Assembly: GCA_022013685.1 (NCBI GenBank)
Contig: JAKLPV010000214.1
Span: 1-39,206 of the forward strand
Source of the DNA: Anaerolineae bacterium
GTDB taxonomy: Bacteria; Chloroflexota; Anaerolineae; Anaerolineales; Villigracilaceae
Direction: 5' to 3'
DNA length: 39,206 bases
Under the pieces are notes generated by a model. The model did not search any database. It was not told where the DNA came from and saw nothing but the letters and a program-made list of their open reading frames with translations. Of the stretch, positions 31,753 to 39,080 are shown one piece after another. Every line of letters begins with the position of its first letter. The first letter of the stretch is position 1. A program made the translations under genes and the position numbers.

Positions 31753-31979
31753 GCACCGATACCGCAGTACAGAGCATCCTGGCCGCATCACAAAACCTAT
31801 CCCCGGCGGCGATCCCGGTCATGGAAGCCTGGCTGCGCGAGCAATCCCAGGGATGCGCCAGGCGCATCGTTCAGGATGATCTGCATGATTGGTTTTCCAG
31901 CCTTCACCCGCGCAGCGTCAAGTCGGAGCACGACCTGATGCTGGCCCAGGCAAACTATCTGGCCTGGCTGCTGCCATAA
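31749..31979 (+). CDS. Small soluble protein of unknown function
   Basis: A 76-residue, mostly helical protein with a Trp/His-rich core (DDLHDWFSSLHPRSVKSEHD). It starts 4 bp inside the previous gene (ATGA) and ends the coupled series 30925-31979. No family recognised. Confidence 0.55.
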   Translation: MSTDTAVQSILAASQNLSPAAIPVMEAWLREQSQGCARRIVQDDLHDWFSSLHPRSVKSEHDLMLAQANYLAWLLP

Positions 31980-32079
31980 AAGGATGCTGATCCTGAAAGG
32001 AGATCCCGAATGTAGACCAATTGCCAACCGCCTGACTGACCCGCCTCACCATCTTATCAACCCATTCAAGGAGTACAAA

Positions 32080-32535
32080 ATGAAAACCCACCAAAAATTG
32101 TTCCTCGCCTTCGCAGTTCTGGCCTTCACCCTGGCCGCCATGCTGCCATCTGTCTCAGCCAATGCCGCATCTCCAACGCCCACCCCGAAACCCAAAGAGA
32201 TCGCGGTTAAGTTTGCGCCCGCAACCAAGGCTGTGCTGGTGGCCACCGCGCCCTACAGCGCCACCTTCCGCGTCACCGGCAGCTACACCTGCGACAAGGT
32301 GCGCGTTACCCAGAAGGTGGTTGGCAAGACCATCTACATCGATATCTGGGACACCAAGAACCGCGGTAACGACTGTGCTGGAAACTCCAGCTACAGCCGC
32401 ACGTTTGAGTTCAAACCGCTCGTTCCCGGAACGTACACCGTACTGGTCAACACCAACCCGGAGACCGGCAAGGCTGACCGGAAGATCAAGAACGTCATCG
32501 TTCCGGTTGGAGCAACCGCAACACCCGCGCCATAA
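32080..32535 (+). CDS. Small secreted protein
   Basis: A 151-residue protein with signal peptide (~1-29, ending ANAAS), a short PTPTPKPK linker and a strand-rich domain (~40-145) with two Cys (YTCDKV, NDCAGN), plausibly disulfide-bonded and Ig- or beta-sandwich-like. Start: ATG at 32080 after CAAGGAG; an in-frame upstream start at 31984 would add an uncharacteristic leader. A 13-bp hairpin follows. Confidence 0.7.
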   Translation: MKTHQKLFLAFAVLAFTLAAMLPSVSANAASPTPTPKPKEIAVKFAPATKAVLVATAPYSATFRVTGSYTCDKVRVTQKVVGKTIYIDIWDTKNRGNDCAGNSSYSRTFEFKPLVPGTYTVLVNTNPETGKADRKIKNVIVPVGATATPAP

Positions 32536-32542
32536 ACCAAAG

Positions 32543-32576
32543 GTTCCTGGCCGGGTTGGATGTCCCGGCCAGGAAC
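32543..32576 (+). terminator. Perfect inverted repeat after the secreted protein gene
   Basis: GTTCCTGGCCGGG (32543-32555), 8-nt loop, exact reverse complement (32564-32576). No clear T run, so a terminator is likely but not certain. Confidence 0.65.
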
Positions 32577-32592
32577 AAAGTGAGACATTGAC

Positions 32593-32751
32593 ATGATGCG
32601 CTGGAAATCCGAAACCACGAAACGTATCCAGGCTCAACGACGCCGGCGAGATGTGCGGTTCTGGAAGTTTCTGGCCACCAGGCTGCTTCTTGCAATCGGT
32701 TGGCTGACAGTCACGTTTGCCGTCTTTGGAATACTGGCAAGCGCACCGTGA
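32593..32751 (+). CDS. Tiny basic membrane protein
   Basis: 52 residues from the ATG at 32593 (a second ATG follows at 32596). A basic N-terminal part (TTKRIQAQRRRRDVRFWKF) precedes a transmembrane helix (~30-50). It overlaps the next small ORF by 4 bp (GTGA). The call rests on overlap and the plausible membrane topology. Confidence 0.45.
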   Translation: MMRWKSETTKRIQAQRRRRDVRFWKFLATRLLLAIGWLTVTFAVFGILASAP

Positions 32752-32834
32752 GCATCAAAAGGCTTCATTACATTTTCTTTGGCATGTCTGCTGGCGTGTA
32801 CGCCTTTTTGTTTGCAATCATCTTTTTCAGTTGA
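32748..32834 (+). CDS. Tiny membrane protein
   Basis: 28 residues starting with GTG: a short basic start and one hydrophobic helix (YIFFGMSAGVYAFLFAIIFF). It overlaps the previous stop by 4 bp and ends 11 bp before the next GTG start. It may be translated only by coupling. Low confidence. Confidence 0.35.
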   Translation: MSIKRLHYIFFGMSAGVYAFLFAIIFFS

Positions 32835-32845
32835 GGAGTAACACC

Positions 32846-35278
32846 GTGAAAAAAATATCGAAATACACCTGGATTGCCGCCGCCGGTCTGATCTCCGGAC
32901 TGCTTCTGGTTGCCTTAACCTGGGCGCTGCCCGATATTCCTCACGCGGTATTCATCGTTGCCTTTTGGTCATCCGTGATGGCCGTTATTGGATTCGCAAT
33001 TTACCTGCGCAAAAAGCATCCCACAATGTCGCGGCTATCTGTATTCGCTACCGTTGTGATCGCTGTTTTCCTGGTCTACCTGCTGCCGCAACTGTTTATG
33101 CCCAGCGACTGCGACGATGGAATGCCCAGGGCGTTCGCGGCCTGCACCACCACCTGCGTTTGCTCGTCGTGGTCTGCCTATCCCTGCTCCCTTTGCAGCG
33201 CTGCTGATTACGCCGCTGGTAAATGCGTAGGCTGTTGCTGGAGCTACGCCTGCACTACGGAATGCGATGGTGACGATGATGACCCAACTTCGCCTCCACC
33301 AACATCGACGCCGACTCGAACGCCCACTCCGACATCAACACCCACATCAACGCCAACACCGATGCCACCCGTAATAACAAGTGCGATCCTGTGCGATCAG
33401 TGGGGCGAGAATGGCTGGTGCATCAACAACGCAAGGCTGTCTTTGAGCGCATCCCAACCACAAGGTCACGCGGTAACCATCTCCGGCTTTCTTGCTGGAA
33501 CCAGCCAGCCTTTCTCCTGTGGCGCATCCTGTATCGTCAACTTGCCGCAAGGTCAGGGGACTGCCACCTTTACCGTAACAGCATCTGCGGGAGGCTCGGC
33601 ATCGGGCAGCCGGGTCTGGAAATATGACCACACTTCGCCGACAGTGAGCCTGAATGTCAGTGGCGGCGCCCTGCAAAACGGGTGGTATCACCGCTATGTA
33701 GATGTTTTTGCGGACGCCAGCGATACCGCCAGCGGCATTGCCAGTGTGCAATACCAGGTAGATGGCAGCGCGTGGCAAAGCGGCAATGCTCTCCGCATTG
33801 AAGAAGATGGTGCACACACAATCACTTTTCGCGCCACCGACAATGCGGGGCATATTGTCACCGAAGATGTGACATTCTCGATTGACCTGACCCCGCCAAC
33901 CGTGACCCCGGCCATTCCAACTCCGGAGGGTCTGAATGGCTGGTTCGTCAGCAATCCAACTGTCACGTTATCTGCCCTGGATATCCTGAGTGGGATCGAT
34001 CCCGGATCGCTGGAATACCGCTGGAATAGTTTTGATTGGACGGCTGGAGCCAGCGTTACCGTCTCGCAGGACGGTACTCACATCGTCGAGGCCCACGCCA
34101 ACGATTTGGCCGGGAATACCGGTAATACAGCCTTTGATCTGCGGGTGGATACCACTAATCCGCAAATCGAGATCACGGTGGCAGCGGATCTCCCGCAGCA
34201 AAACGGCTGGTATGTCAGTCCGGCAACGGCAACAGCCTTTGCCACGGATGCCACCAGCGGCCTATCCAGGATCGAGTACCGGGTGGATGCGGAATCCTGG
34301 ATCAACGGCAGCCTCCTGACCCTGAACGATGGTATCCACAACCTGAGCATACGCGCCACCGACAATGCCGGCAACCAGGCCGAAGCATCCAGGCAAGTGC
34401 GTTTGGACAGCCTGGCTCCAGTCTCATCTTTTGCCCCCATGAGCGGGCCGGTGAGTGGGTTGGCATCGCTGTCCGGGTCGTCCGCAGATGCCACATCCGG
34501 GGTTGCGCTGGTTGAGTTCTCCATGGATGACGGCCTGACCTGGCAGGGCCTGGCTCACGCCACCGATGGGAAATGGTCGATCCCTTACGACACCACTACT
34601 GGCCCGGATGGGCACTATACCGTACATGTACGCGCCACCGACAACGCCGGACACACCGAAACACCCATATCTCTGGATGTGACGGTTAACAATCCTCCGC
34701 CCAAGGCCAGCCTGAGCGAATGGTGGTGGATCTGGGAGAGCGGCCAAACAAAGGTCGATCCGGGCTTCACGCCTCTGGGCAGTATCCGCTTGCAAATTGC
34801 CTGCGGAAACTTGCCGGATGTTGTTATGAAATTCAACGACCTGAAGAAACTACCCTCAGCCTACACCTGGAATCGGCGCTGCGGGGATGGCACCCTGGCT
34901 GCGCCTGGCGAATACACCGTGACGCTTACCGCCTGCAACATCTATGGCAAGTGCTCCTCGGCTGTGGGCGCGATCCGCATTCCCGAAGGCCAGGTCACAG
35001 AAACCCCGTCTCCAACCGCCACGCCCACCCAGGAACCAACCCCAACCCGCCCAGCTGCCACGCCAACAGCAATGCCCACACAGGCAATCGTTTTGCCACC
35101 TGCCCCTGAGCCTCCGCCACTTGCACCTGTTCCCTTGAGCTGGCCGCTGTGGTTGCTGCCGGTGAGCGCCCTGGTTGGAATGTTCCTGGCACTCGGCTTC
35201 AATGCCGCCAGCGACCCGCGCCCGCAAGCCATCCGTCGCCTGGGGAGCATCCTGAAAAGGACTGCGGATGGGCAATAG
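32846..35278 (+). CDS. Large surface protein: Cys-rich region, TP linker, four Ig-like repeats, C-terminal membrane anchor
   Basis: An 810-residue protein from GTG at 32846 with GAGGAG ahead of it. There are three hydrophobic helices (~9-30, ~33-52, ~66-82) and a Cys-rich region (~89-140) with about a dozen Cys. A TPTPTSTPTST linker (~148-173) follows, then four ~90-residue Ig/OmpL47-type repeats (~261-615), marked by NGWY/W, SGI-x-x-x-x-Y and D-x-A-G. A Pro/Thr linker (~718-740) and a C-terminal helix (~763-787) complete it. It is probably a cell-surface adhesin or pilus-associated factor. The same Ig unit occurs in 29569. A longer in-frame start at 32717 is not supported. Confidence 0.75.
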   Translation: MKKISKYTWIAAAGLISGLLLVALTWALPDIPHAVFIVAFWSSVMAVIGFAIYLRKKHPTMSRLSVFATVVIAVFLVYLLPQLFMPSDCDDGMPRAFAACTTTCVCSSWSAYPCSLCSAADYAAGKCVGCCWSYACTTECDGDDDDPTSPPPTSTPTRTPTPTSTPTSTPTPMPPVITSAILCDQWGENGWCINNARLSLSASQPQGHAVTISGFLAGTSQPFSCGASCIVNLPQGQGTATFTVTASAGGSASGSRVWKYDHTSPTVSLNVSGGALQNGWYHRYVDVFADASDTASGIASVQYQVDGSAWQSGNALRIEEDGAHTITFRATDNAGHIVTEDVTFSIDLTPPTVTPAIPTPEGLNGWFVSNPTVTLSALDILSGIDPGSLEYRWNSFDWTAGASVTVSQDGTHIVEAHANDLAGNTGNTAFDLRVDTTNPQIEITVAADLPQQNGWYVSPATATAFATDATSGLSRIEYRVDAESWINGSLLTLNDGIHNLSIRATDNAGNQAEASRQVRLDSLAPVSSFAPMSGPVSGLASLSGSSADATSGVALVEFSMDDGLTWQGLAHATDGKWSIPYDTTTGPDGHYTVHVRATDNAGHTETPISLDVTVNNPPPKASLSEWWWIWESGQTKVDPGFTPLGSIRLQIACGNLPDVVMKFNDLKKLPSAYTWNRRCGDGTLAAPGEYTVTLTACNIYGKCSSAVGAIRIPEGQVTETPSPTATPTQEPTPTRPAATPTAMPTQAIVLPPAPEPPPLAPVPLSWPLWLLPVSALVGMFLALGFNAASDPRPQAIRRLGSILKRTADGQ

Positions 35279-35540
35279 CAATTCTGCTGTGTTCTTTGAT
35301 GAACGCGGTATCCAGGCTGAACGTATCCCTGGCAACGTACTGGCCAAGGCCCAAAAGCTGATCCAAAAGATCGAACGCGGCGTACCCTACACAACATTTC
35401 GCGGCAAGCGGCTCTCTTGTAACCGGAACATGATTTCCATCCCGGTTGGACGCAAATGGAGAATGCTCGCCAGGGACAGCCCTGAAGGAATCCAGATATT
35501 TGCTGTCATATCGCACGCAACCTATAACCACATTATCTAA
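35268..35540 (+). CDS. RelE/ParE-fold-like protein, orphan
   Basis: A 90-residue protein. The C-terminal half (FRGKRLSCNRN, ISIPVGRKWRML, GIQIFAVISHATYNHI) matches the strand order and final H-x-x-Y pattern of RelE-superfamily toxins and their non-toxic relatives. No antitoxin gene is adjacent. It starts 11 bp inside the adhesin gene. Either a toxin fold used for regulation or a diverged toxin; catalytic assignment is not possible by eye. Confidence 0.5.
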   Translation: MGNSNSAVFFDERGIQAERIPGNVLAKAQKLIQKIERGVPYTTFRGKRLSCNRNMISIPVGRKWRMLARDSPEGIQIFAVISHATYNHII

Positions 35541-35556
35541 GAAGGAGAAAATACCG

Positions 35557-36114
35557 ATGGAACTCTCGATCACCGTTGTACTACTTGCATCCCTGCTATT
35601 TCTCGGTCTGCTGATCTCGGCGGGCAATGAGCGCCAGCGCAAAGCCATCGATGGCCTGCGTGAACAGGCCGAAGCCTGGGCCGAGCAGGACATTCGCATC
35701 AAGCGCGAGAAGGTCGCACGTGAAATCTCTGTTCCTAACCCGTTGGCCTGGCTTGAATCTGTCTCTGCCGCCGCCCTGGGTGAGCCGCCCAAGCTGCTCT
35801 CGCTTTCAACCTGGCAGAAGGACAACCTGGTTGCTCTGATCGCCCTGTGCGCCGATGGCCGCCGCCTGATCTTTACTCCGGTGCCGCGCAAGCGTTTGCT
35901 GGATGCGCTCAAAGAGAAAAAGAGCGCACTGGCCGGGATGAGCAGCACGCTTCTGGGCGACAAACCCGCCAAAACCCCGTTCTGGGAGTTGTCTGTTGTT
36001 TCGAGCGGCATGTTCTTCGACATCGAAGCCACCCAGGTCTGGCATTCCGTTCTGGGCTTTCCCTTGCCGGGTGGCCGTCTGTCTCTATATGAAGTCCCCG
36101 GGCCTGGCAAGTAA
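35557..36114 (+). CDS. Single-pass membrane protein between adhesin and prepilin peptidase
   Basis: A 185-residue protein: one N-terminal transmembrane helix (~3-22), then a helical charged segment (~25-58) and a soluble domain (~65-185) with SLSTWQKDNLVALIALCADG. Start: ATG at 35557 after AAGGAG; upstream in-frame starts lie within 35268. It overlaps the prepilin peptidase start by 1 bp. No family recognised; possibly a pilus accessory factor. Confidence 0.6.
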   Translation: MELSITVVLLASLLFLGLLISAGNERQRKAIDGLREQAEAWAEQDIRIKREKVAREISVPNPLAWLESVSAAALGEPPKLLSLSTWQKDNLVALIALCADGRRLIFTPVPRKRLLDALKEKKSALAGMSSTLLGDKPAKTPFWELSVVSSGMFFDIEATQVWHSVLGFPLPGGRLSLYEVPGPGK

Positions 36115-36608
36115 TGTTCGCCCTGCTTGCGCTGCCCTGGCTGGCCTTGTGTACCTGGCACGACCTGGATACCCGCACAGTTCCGCCATTTCTGACCATC
36201 CCACCCTTACTGGCGGCAATGGCCTGGCATGGATATACGGAAAGCTGGCCGGTGGCGGTACTGGCGATAACGTTGCTCGTTCTAGATGACCTGCCCTGGC
36301 GTTGGCGCGGCATCCTGGCCGGGGTGCAGGGACTGCTCCTGGCTGTGGCCTGGGGAACAAGTGGGGTGACATCCGCCTTGCTTGGCCTGACCTTGATCGG
36401 CATCTGGGCGCTCTGGAAGTTTGGTGCGATCGGCGGCGCGGATGCGCAAGTCGTGATGGGCCTGACCCTGTTCTTCGGACTGGTTATTCTCGTCCCGGTT
36501 GCCCTGGCGACCGGGGTGCAAGCCGCGATCCAGAAACTGCGCAGCAAGGCAACCATCCCGGCCATGCTCGGCATACTGATTGGCGTGGGCATACACACTC
36601 TGAAATAG
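36114..36608 (+). CDS. Tad prepilin peptidase (TadV/CpaA-like, A24 family)
   Basis: A 164-residue polytopic protein with about six hydrophobic helices. The first catalytic Asp is in WHDLDTRTVPPFLT (~16-29), matching the D-x-R-x-(V/I)-P motif. The second is in IGGADAQVVMGL (~104-115), which aligns with the G-x-G-D loop but reads G-G-A-D. The enzyme cleaves the leader of the Flp pilin and TadE-like pseudopilins. Start: ATG overlapping the previous stop by 1 bp. Confidence 0.75.
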   Translation: MFALLALPWLALCTWHDLDTRTVPPFLTIPPLLAAMAWHGYTESWPVAVLAITLLVLDDLPWRWRGILAGVQGLLLAVAWGTSGVTSALLGLTLIGIWALWKFGAIGGADAQVVMGLTLFFGLVILVPVALATGVQAAIQKLRSKATIPAMLGILIGVGIHTLK

Positions 36609-36625
36609 AAAGGAGGTGAAACAAC

Positions 36626-36826
36626 ATGAACCGTTTTCCGAAACTGAAACTGCTGTTTGACAAGCTCAAGGCGCCGCGTTTTTTGAAGGACCGCCGCGCC
36701 ATTGAAACCGGCGAAGTCGGCGTGCTGCTTGCGGTAGTCGTGGCTGTGGTCTACGGGGCTTTCCAGCTCCTGGGCGTGAACATCAGCGCCATCGTCACCC
36801 GCGTGGCGAACTTTATTGGCGGCTAA
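36626..36826 (+). CDS. flp: Flp-type major pilin
   Basis: A 66-residue prepilin. The basic leader (~1-25, ending KDRRA) precedes IETGEVGVLLAVVVAVV with Glu at +5, then a single hydrophobic helix and a short tail, the usual Flp layout. The cleavage site has Ala, not Gly, at -1 if Glu is +5. A strong GGAGGTGAAACAAC ribosome binding site and the hairpin downstream at 36843 fit a highly expressed pilin. Confidence 0.85.
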   Translation: MNRFPKLKLLFDKLKAPRFLKDRRAIETGEVGVLLAVVVAVVYGAFQLLGVNISAIVTRVANFIGG

Positions 36827-36842
36827 TCGCCGGATACAAAAA

Positions 36843-36869
36843 GGCGGGTGGGATCTTCTCCCACCCGCC
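36843..36869 (+). terminator. Hairpin after the pilin gene
   Basis: GGCGGGTGGGA (36843-36853), TCTTC loop, exact reverse complement (36859-36869), then GAAAG without a T run. Such hairpins often partly terminate or stabilise mRNA so that the pilin is made in excess of downstream genes. Confidence 0.6.
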
Positions 36870-36887
36870 GAAAGAAACGGAGTCATC

Positions 36888-37307
36888 ATGAAATTCTTGA
36901 AACTTTTACGAGACCGCCGGGCAATTGAAACCGTGGAGGCAGCCATCACACTCCCGATCGCCCTCCTGGTGATGATCGCGACCATGAACCTGGGGCTGGT
37001 CGTTTTCGGGCAACAGGCTGTCCAGGCTGCTGCCCGGCATGGCGCGCGCATGGGCAGTGTCGCCCAATCCTGCCCGGCCTGTTGGGCCGTGCGCGAGGCG
37101 CGCGGGGCAATCGAGAATGCCGGCACGGTGCAAAACCCGAGCGTGGCAATCTTGTCTGGCGGCGGTAGGGCTGGCAGCATCTTGAAGATCCGCGTCACCG
37201 GCGAAGTGCCGAACTTCTTTGGCGGACTGTCTGTTCTGTTTCCAGGTCTGCCTGAAGGCCCGTTTCAGTTGAAGGGTGAAGCAACGTTCAGGCAGGAAGG
37301 ATGGTAG
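36888..37307 (+). CDS. tadE: TadE-like pseudopilin
   Basis: A 139-residue protein. The leader (~1-10) ends RDRRA and is followed by IETVEAAITLPIALLVMIA with Glu at +5, then a single helix (~15-40) and an extracellular domain with a CPAC pair (~62-65). The RDRRA/IETxE junction is the same as in the Flp pilin. TadE pseudopilins help prime pilus assembly. Start: ATG after ACGGAG; an in-frame upstream start at 36816 is not supported. It overlaps the next ORF. Confidence 0.8.
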   Translation: MKFLKLLRDRRAIETVEAAITLPIALLVMIATMNLGLVVFGQQAVQAAARHGARMGSVAQSCPACWAVREARGAIENAGTVQNPSVAILSGGGRAGSILKIRVTGEVPNFFGGLSVLFPGLPEGPFQLKGEATFRQEGW

Positions 37308-37309
37308 CC

Positions 37310-37741
37310 ATGCTGCGAGATAAACGCGCGTATTCTTCGACCATCTGGGCCATATTCATTGGAATGATCTTTGTGCCGATGATGGCGCTGACCTTTGATA
37401 TTGGTCGTTATCTGTATGCAAAAGGGGAAGTGGGCAAAGCGGCTGATGCTGCCGCGGTGGCAGCGGCAATGGAGATAAACTGGAGGGCCTTCCGCGAGAA
37501 CGGCGATTTGCAGCCGACCGGTGAAACGTATTCTGTGGCCCAGCGCTATGCCAACATGAACAACGATTACCTGGGCAGGCAGGATATCTGGCCGCGTGTT
37601 CGCAGTATCCAAGTGAATGCGGGCAACAATACGGTCTATGTCTCGGTGGAAGCGGATCTGTCCGTGATGTTCCCATCCATTGTGCCAGAGCTAATCGTGG
37701 AAGAGGGCGGGGAAGCGCAGGTGAGAAGTTTTCGGAGGTAA
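37310..37741 (+). CDS. TadG/TadF-like pilus assembly protein
   Basis: A 143-residue protein (ATG at 37310, with GGAAGG 9 bp upstream; a more upstream ATG at 37301 lies too close to that site). The N-terminus has a hydrophobic helix (~9-29) ending FVPMMALTFDIGRYLYAKG, then KAADAAAVAAAM, the classic TadG N-terminal pattern. The C-terminal part is strand-rich. It ends the Tad cluster and overlaps tadE slightly if the upstream ATG is used. Confidence 0.75.
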   Translation: MLRDKRAYSSTIWAIFIGMIFVPMMALTFDIGRYLYAKGEVGKAADAAAVAAAMEINWRAFRENGDLQPTGETYSVAQRYANMNNDYLGRQDIWPRVRSIQVNAGNNTVYVSVEADLSVMFPSIVPELIVEEGGEAQVRSFRR

Positions 37742-37788
37742 TTATTTCGATATCTTCTTTGATTCTTAGCATCGTCTAATTTATTCAC

Positions 37789-37816
37789 TTAGGAACCAAT
37801 GCTTTGAGTGTATAAT
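37789..37816 (+). promoter_or_regulatory. Promoter-like site at the edge of the AT-rich right end
   Basis: TATAAT at 37811-37816, with a poor -35 candidate TTAGGA at 37789-37794 (16-bp spacer). It is the only good -10 in the 107-bp gap before 37849. Confidence 0.4.
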
Positions 37817-37863
37817 TCAAAAGTAAACTGGCAATACAATTTTATCTTTTGAGGCAAATAGAC

Positions 37864-39063
37864 GTGGATAAAGCCATCACTAATTCAAATTTTGAGATAC
37901 CGCTTATTACGCTTCTATTAAACTCTACAAAGTATTTTAAGAAAGATGCATGGTATTTTTCAAAAATTTTACGGTTTGCTAGCCAATTAAATACAATCTA
38001 TGGGGGTGACATAGATATAATTTGTGTAGCAATACTTTTAGGCAACTATGGTGTGAGGTTTCCTGAATTTTTAAAGACAGATGATTTGCCTTCGGCATTA
38101 ACAAACGATCTTTTAGCACAAATACAGTTTCCCAATACTAAAATCAAGCTCGTTGATAAACATCTTACTAATCAACGATCCCAAGATTTCTCTCCTGTTA
38201 CACTCGAAGGCCAAATTATCCATGATGCTGTATTATTGGCAAGCTTTGGTGCGTCGGGAATTGTTCGATACGCTATGTGGAGTGAGCTATCTAACACTGA
38301 TATTAGAGCTTTCAAAAACATTGATGAAGTTTTTCACGAGAGAATCGGTGCTCTGATTTTCCCGGAAAGCATTATTTTAGCCGAAAAAGAGAACAAATTT
38401 TTGTATTTGTTCTCTGCGCTTTTAGAGAAAGAATCGAATTTAGAAAAAAAACTACCTGGAAAATATATCATTCTGGAGGGCAATAGTGGGGTTGGGAAAA
38501 ACACGCAGGCGAAAAGACTACGAGAACACCTTGAGAAAAATGGTAAAAAGGTTGTTATTATAGAAGAACCTTCGGAAAGCTATAAAAAATATGAAAACTT
38601 TTGGTTAGCAAACAATAACAATGACATTGTAGATGATATTCCATTTTTTCGATTATTCTCTATTATTGGCGATAGAGGACAACAAATCTATCAAAACGTA
38701 TACAAGGAATTAGCGTTAGGCAACATTGTAATATCAGTAAGAAGTTTCCTAAGTATGCTTGTATATCAATGTGAAAATGACTTTGATAGGAAAAAGATCA
38801 ACTACATTCATCAATTTATTCCTCGTCCAGATATTATGATTGTTTATGATGCAGATGAGAAAGTATGCTTAGAAAGCGTTGTTTCTCGGTGCACAAAATT
38901 AACATATTTTGACAAGCTGAAAAGTCTAGAAAAATATCGGCCAATTTACTTAGAAGTTGCAAAATCTTCGTATTTTGACTTTCCAATCGAAATTGTGGAC
39001 GCTTCTGGCGAACTGGATGATGTAGTACAAAAAACGATAGACTCAGTAAGTAAATATTTGTAA
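37864..39063 (+). CDS. Degenerate HD-like domain fused to dTMP-kinase-like domain
   Basis: A 399-residue protein. Residues ~20-185 resemble an HD phosphohydrolase, but LLHD-type metal-binding residues read LLGN, and the EAKxxQDAD-type motif reads EGQIIHDAV. The C-terminal ~190 residues resemble thymidylate kinase: Walker A EGNSGVGKNTQAKRL, VVIIEEPSES, SVRSFLSMLVYQ (diverged DR motif) and a LID-like RCTKLTYFDKLKSLEKYRP. GTG at 37864 is chosen because GAGG lies 9 bp upstream; TTG at 37849 is the alternative. GC content drops sharply here (about one third), suggesting separate origin. Confidence 0.7.
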   Translation: MDKAITNSNFEIPLITLLLNSTKYFKKDAWYFSKILRFASQLNTIYGGDIDIICVAILLGNYGVRFPEFLKTDDLPSALTNDLLAQIQFPNTKIKLVDKHLTNQRSQDFSPVTLEGQIIHDAVLLASFGASGIVRYAMWSELSNTDIRAFKNIDEVFHERIGALIFPESIILAEKENKFLYLFSALLEKESNLEKKLPGKYIILEGNSGVGKNTQAKRLREHLEKNGKKVVIIEEPSESYKKYENFWLANNNNDIVDDIPFFRLFSIIGDRGQQIYQNVYKELALGNIVISVRSFLSMLVYQCENDFDRKKINYIHQFIPRPDIMIVYDADEKVCLESVVSRCTKLTYFDKLKSLEKYRPIYLEVAKSSYFDFPIEIVDASGELDDVVQKTIDSVSKYL

Positions 39064-39080
39064 CGTAAGAGATAGGATCT

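Noticed and set aside
35199..36161. Minus-strand ORF of 320 aa
   Set aside because: Shadow of the 35268 and 35557 genes with no recognisable domain.
35909..37198. Minus-strand ORF of 429 aa over prepilin peptidase, pilin and TadE
   Set aside because: Clear Tad genes occupy the + strand, so this is a shadow ORF.
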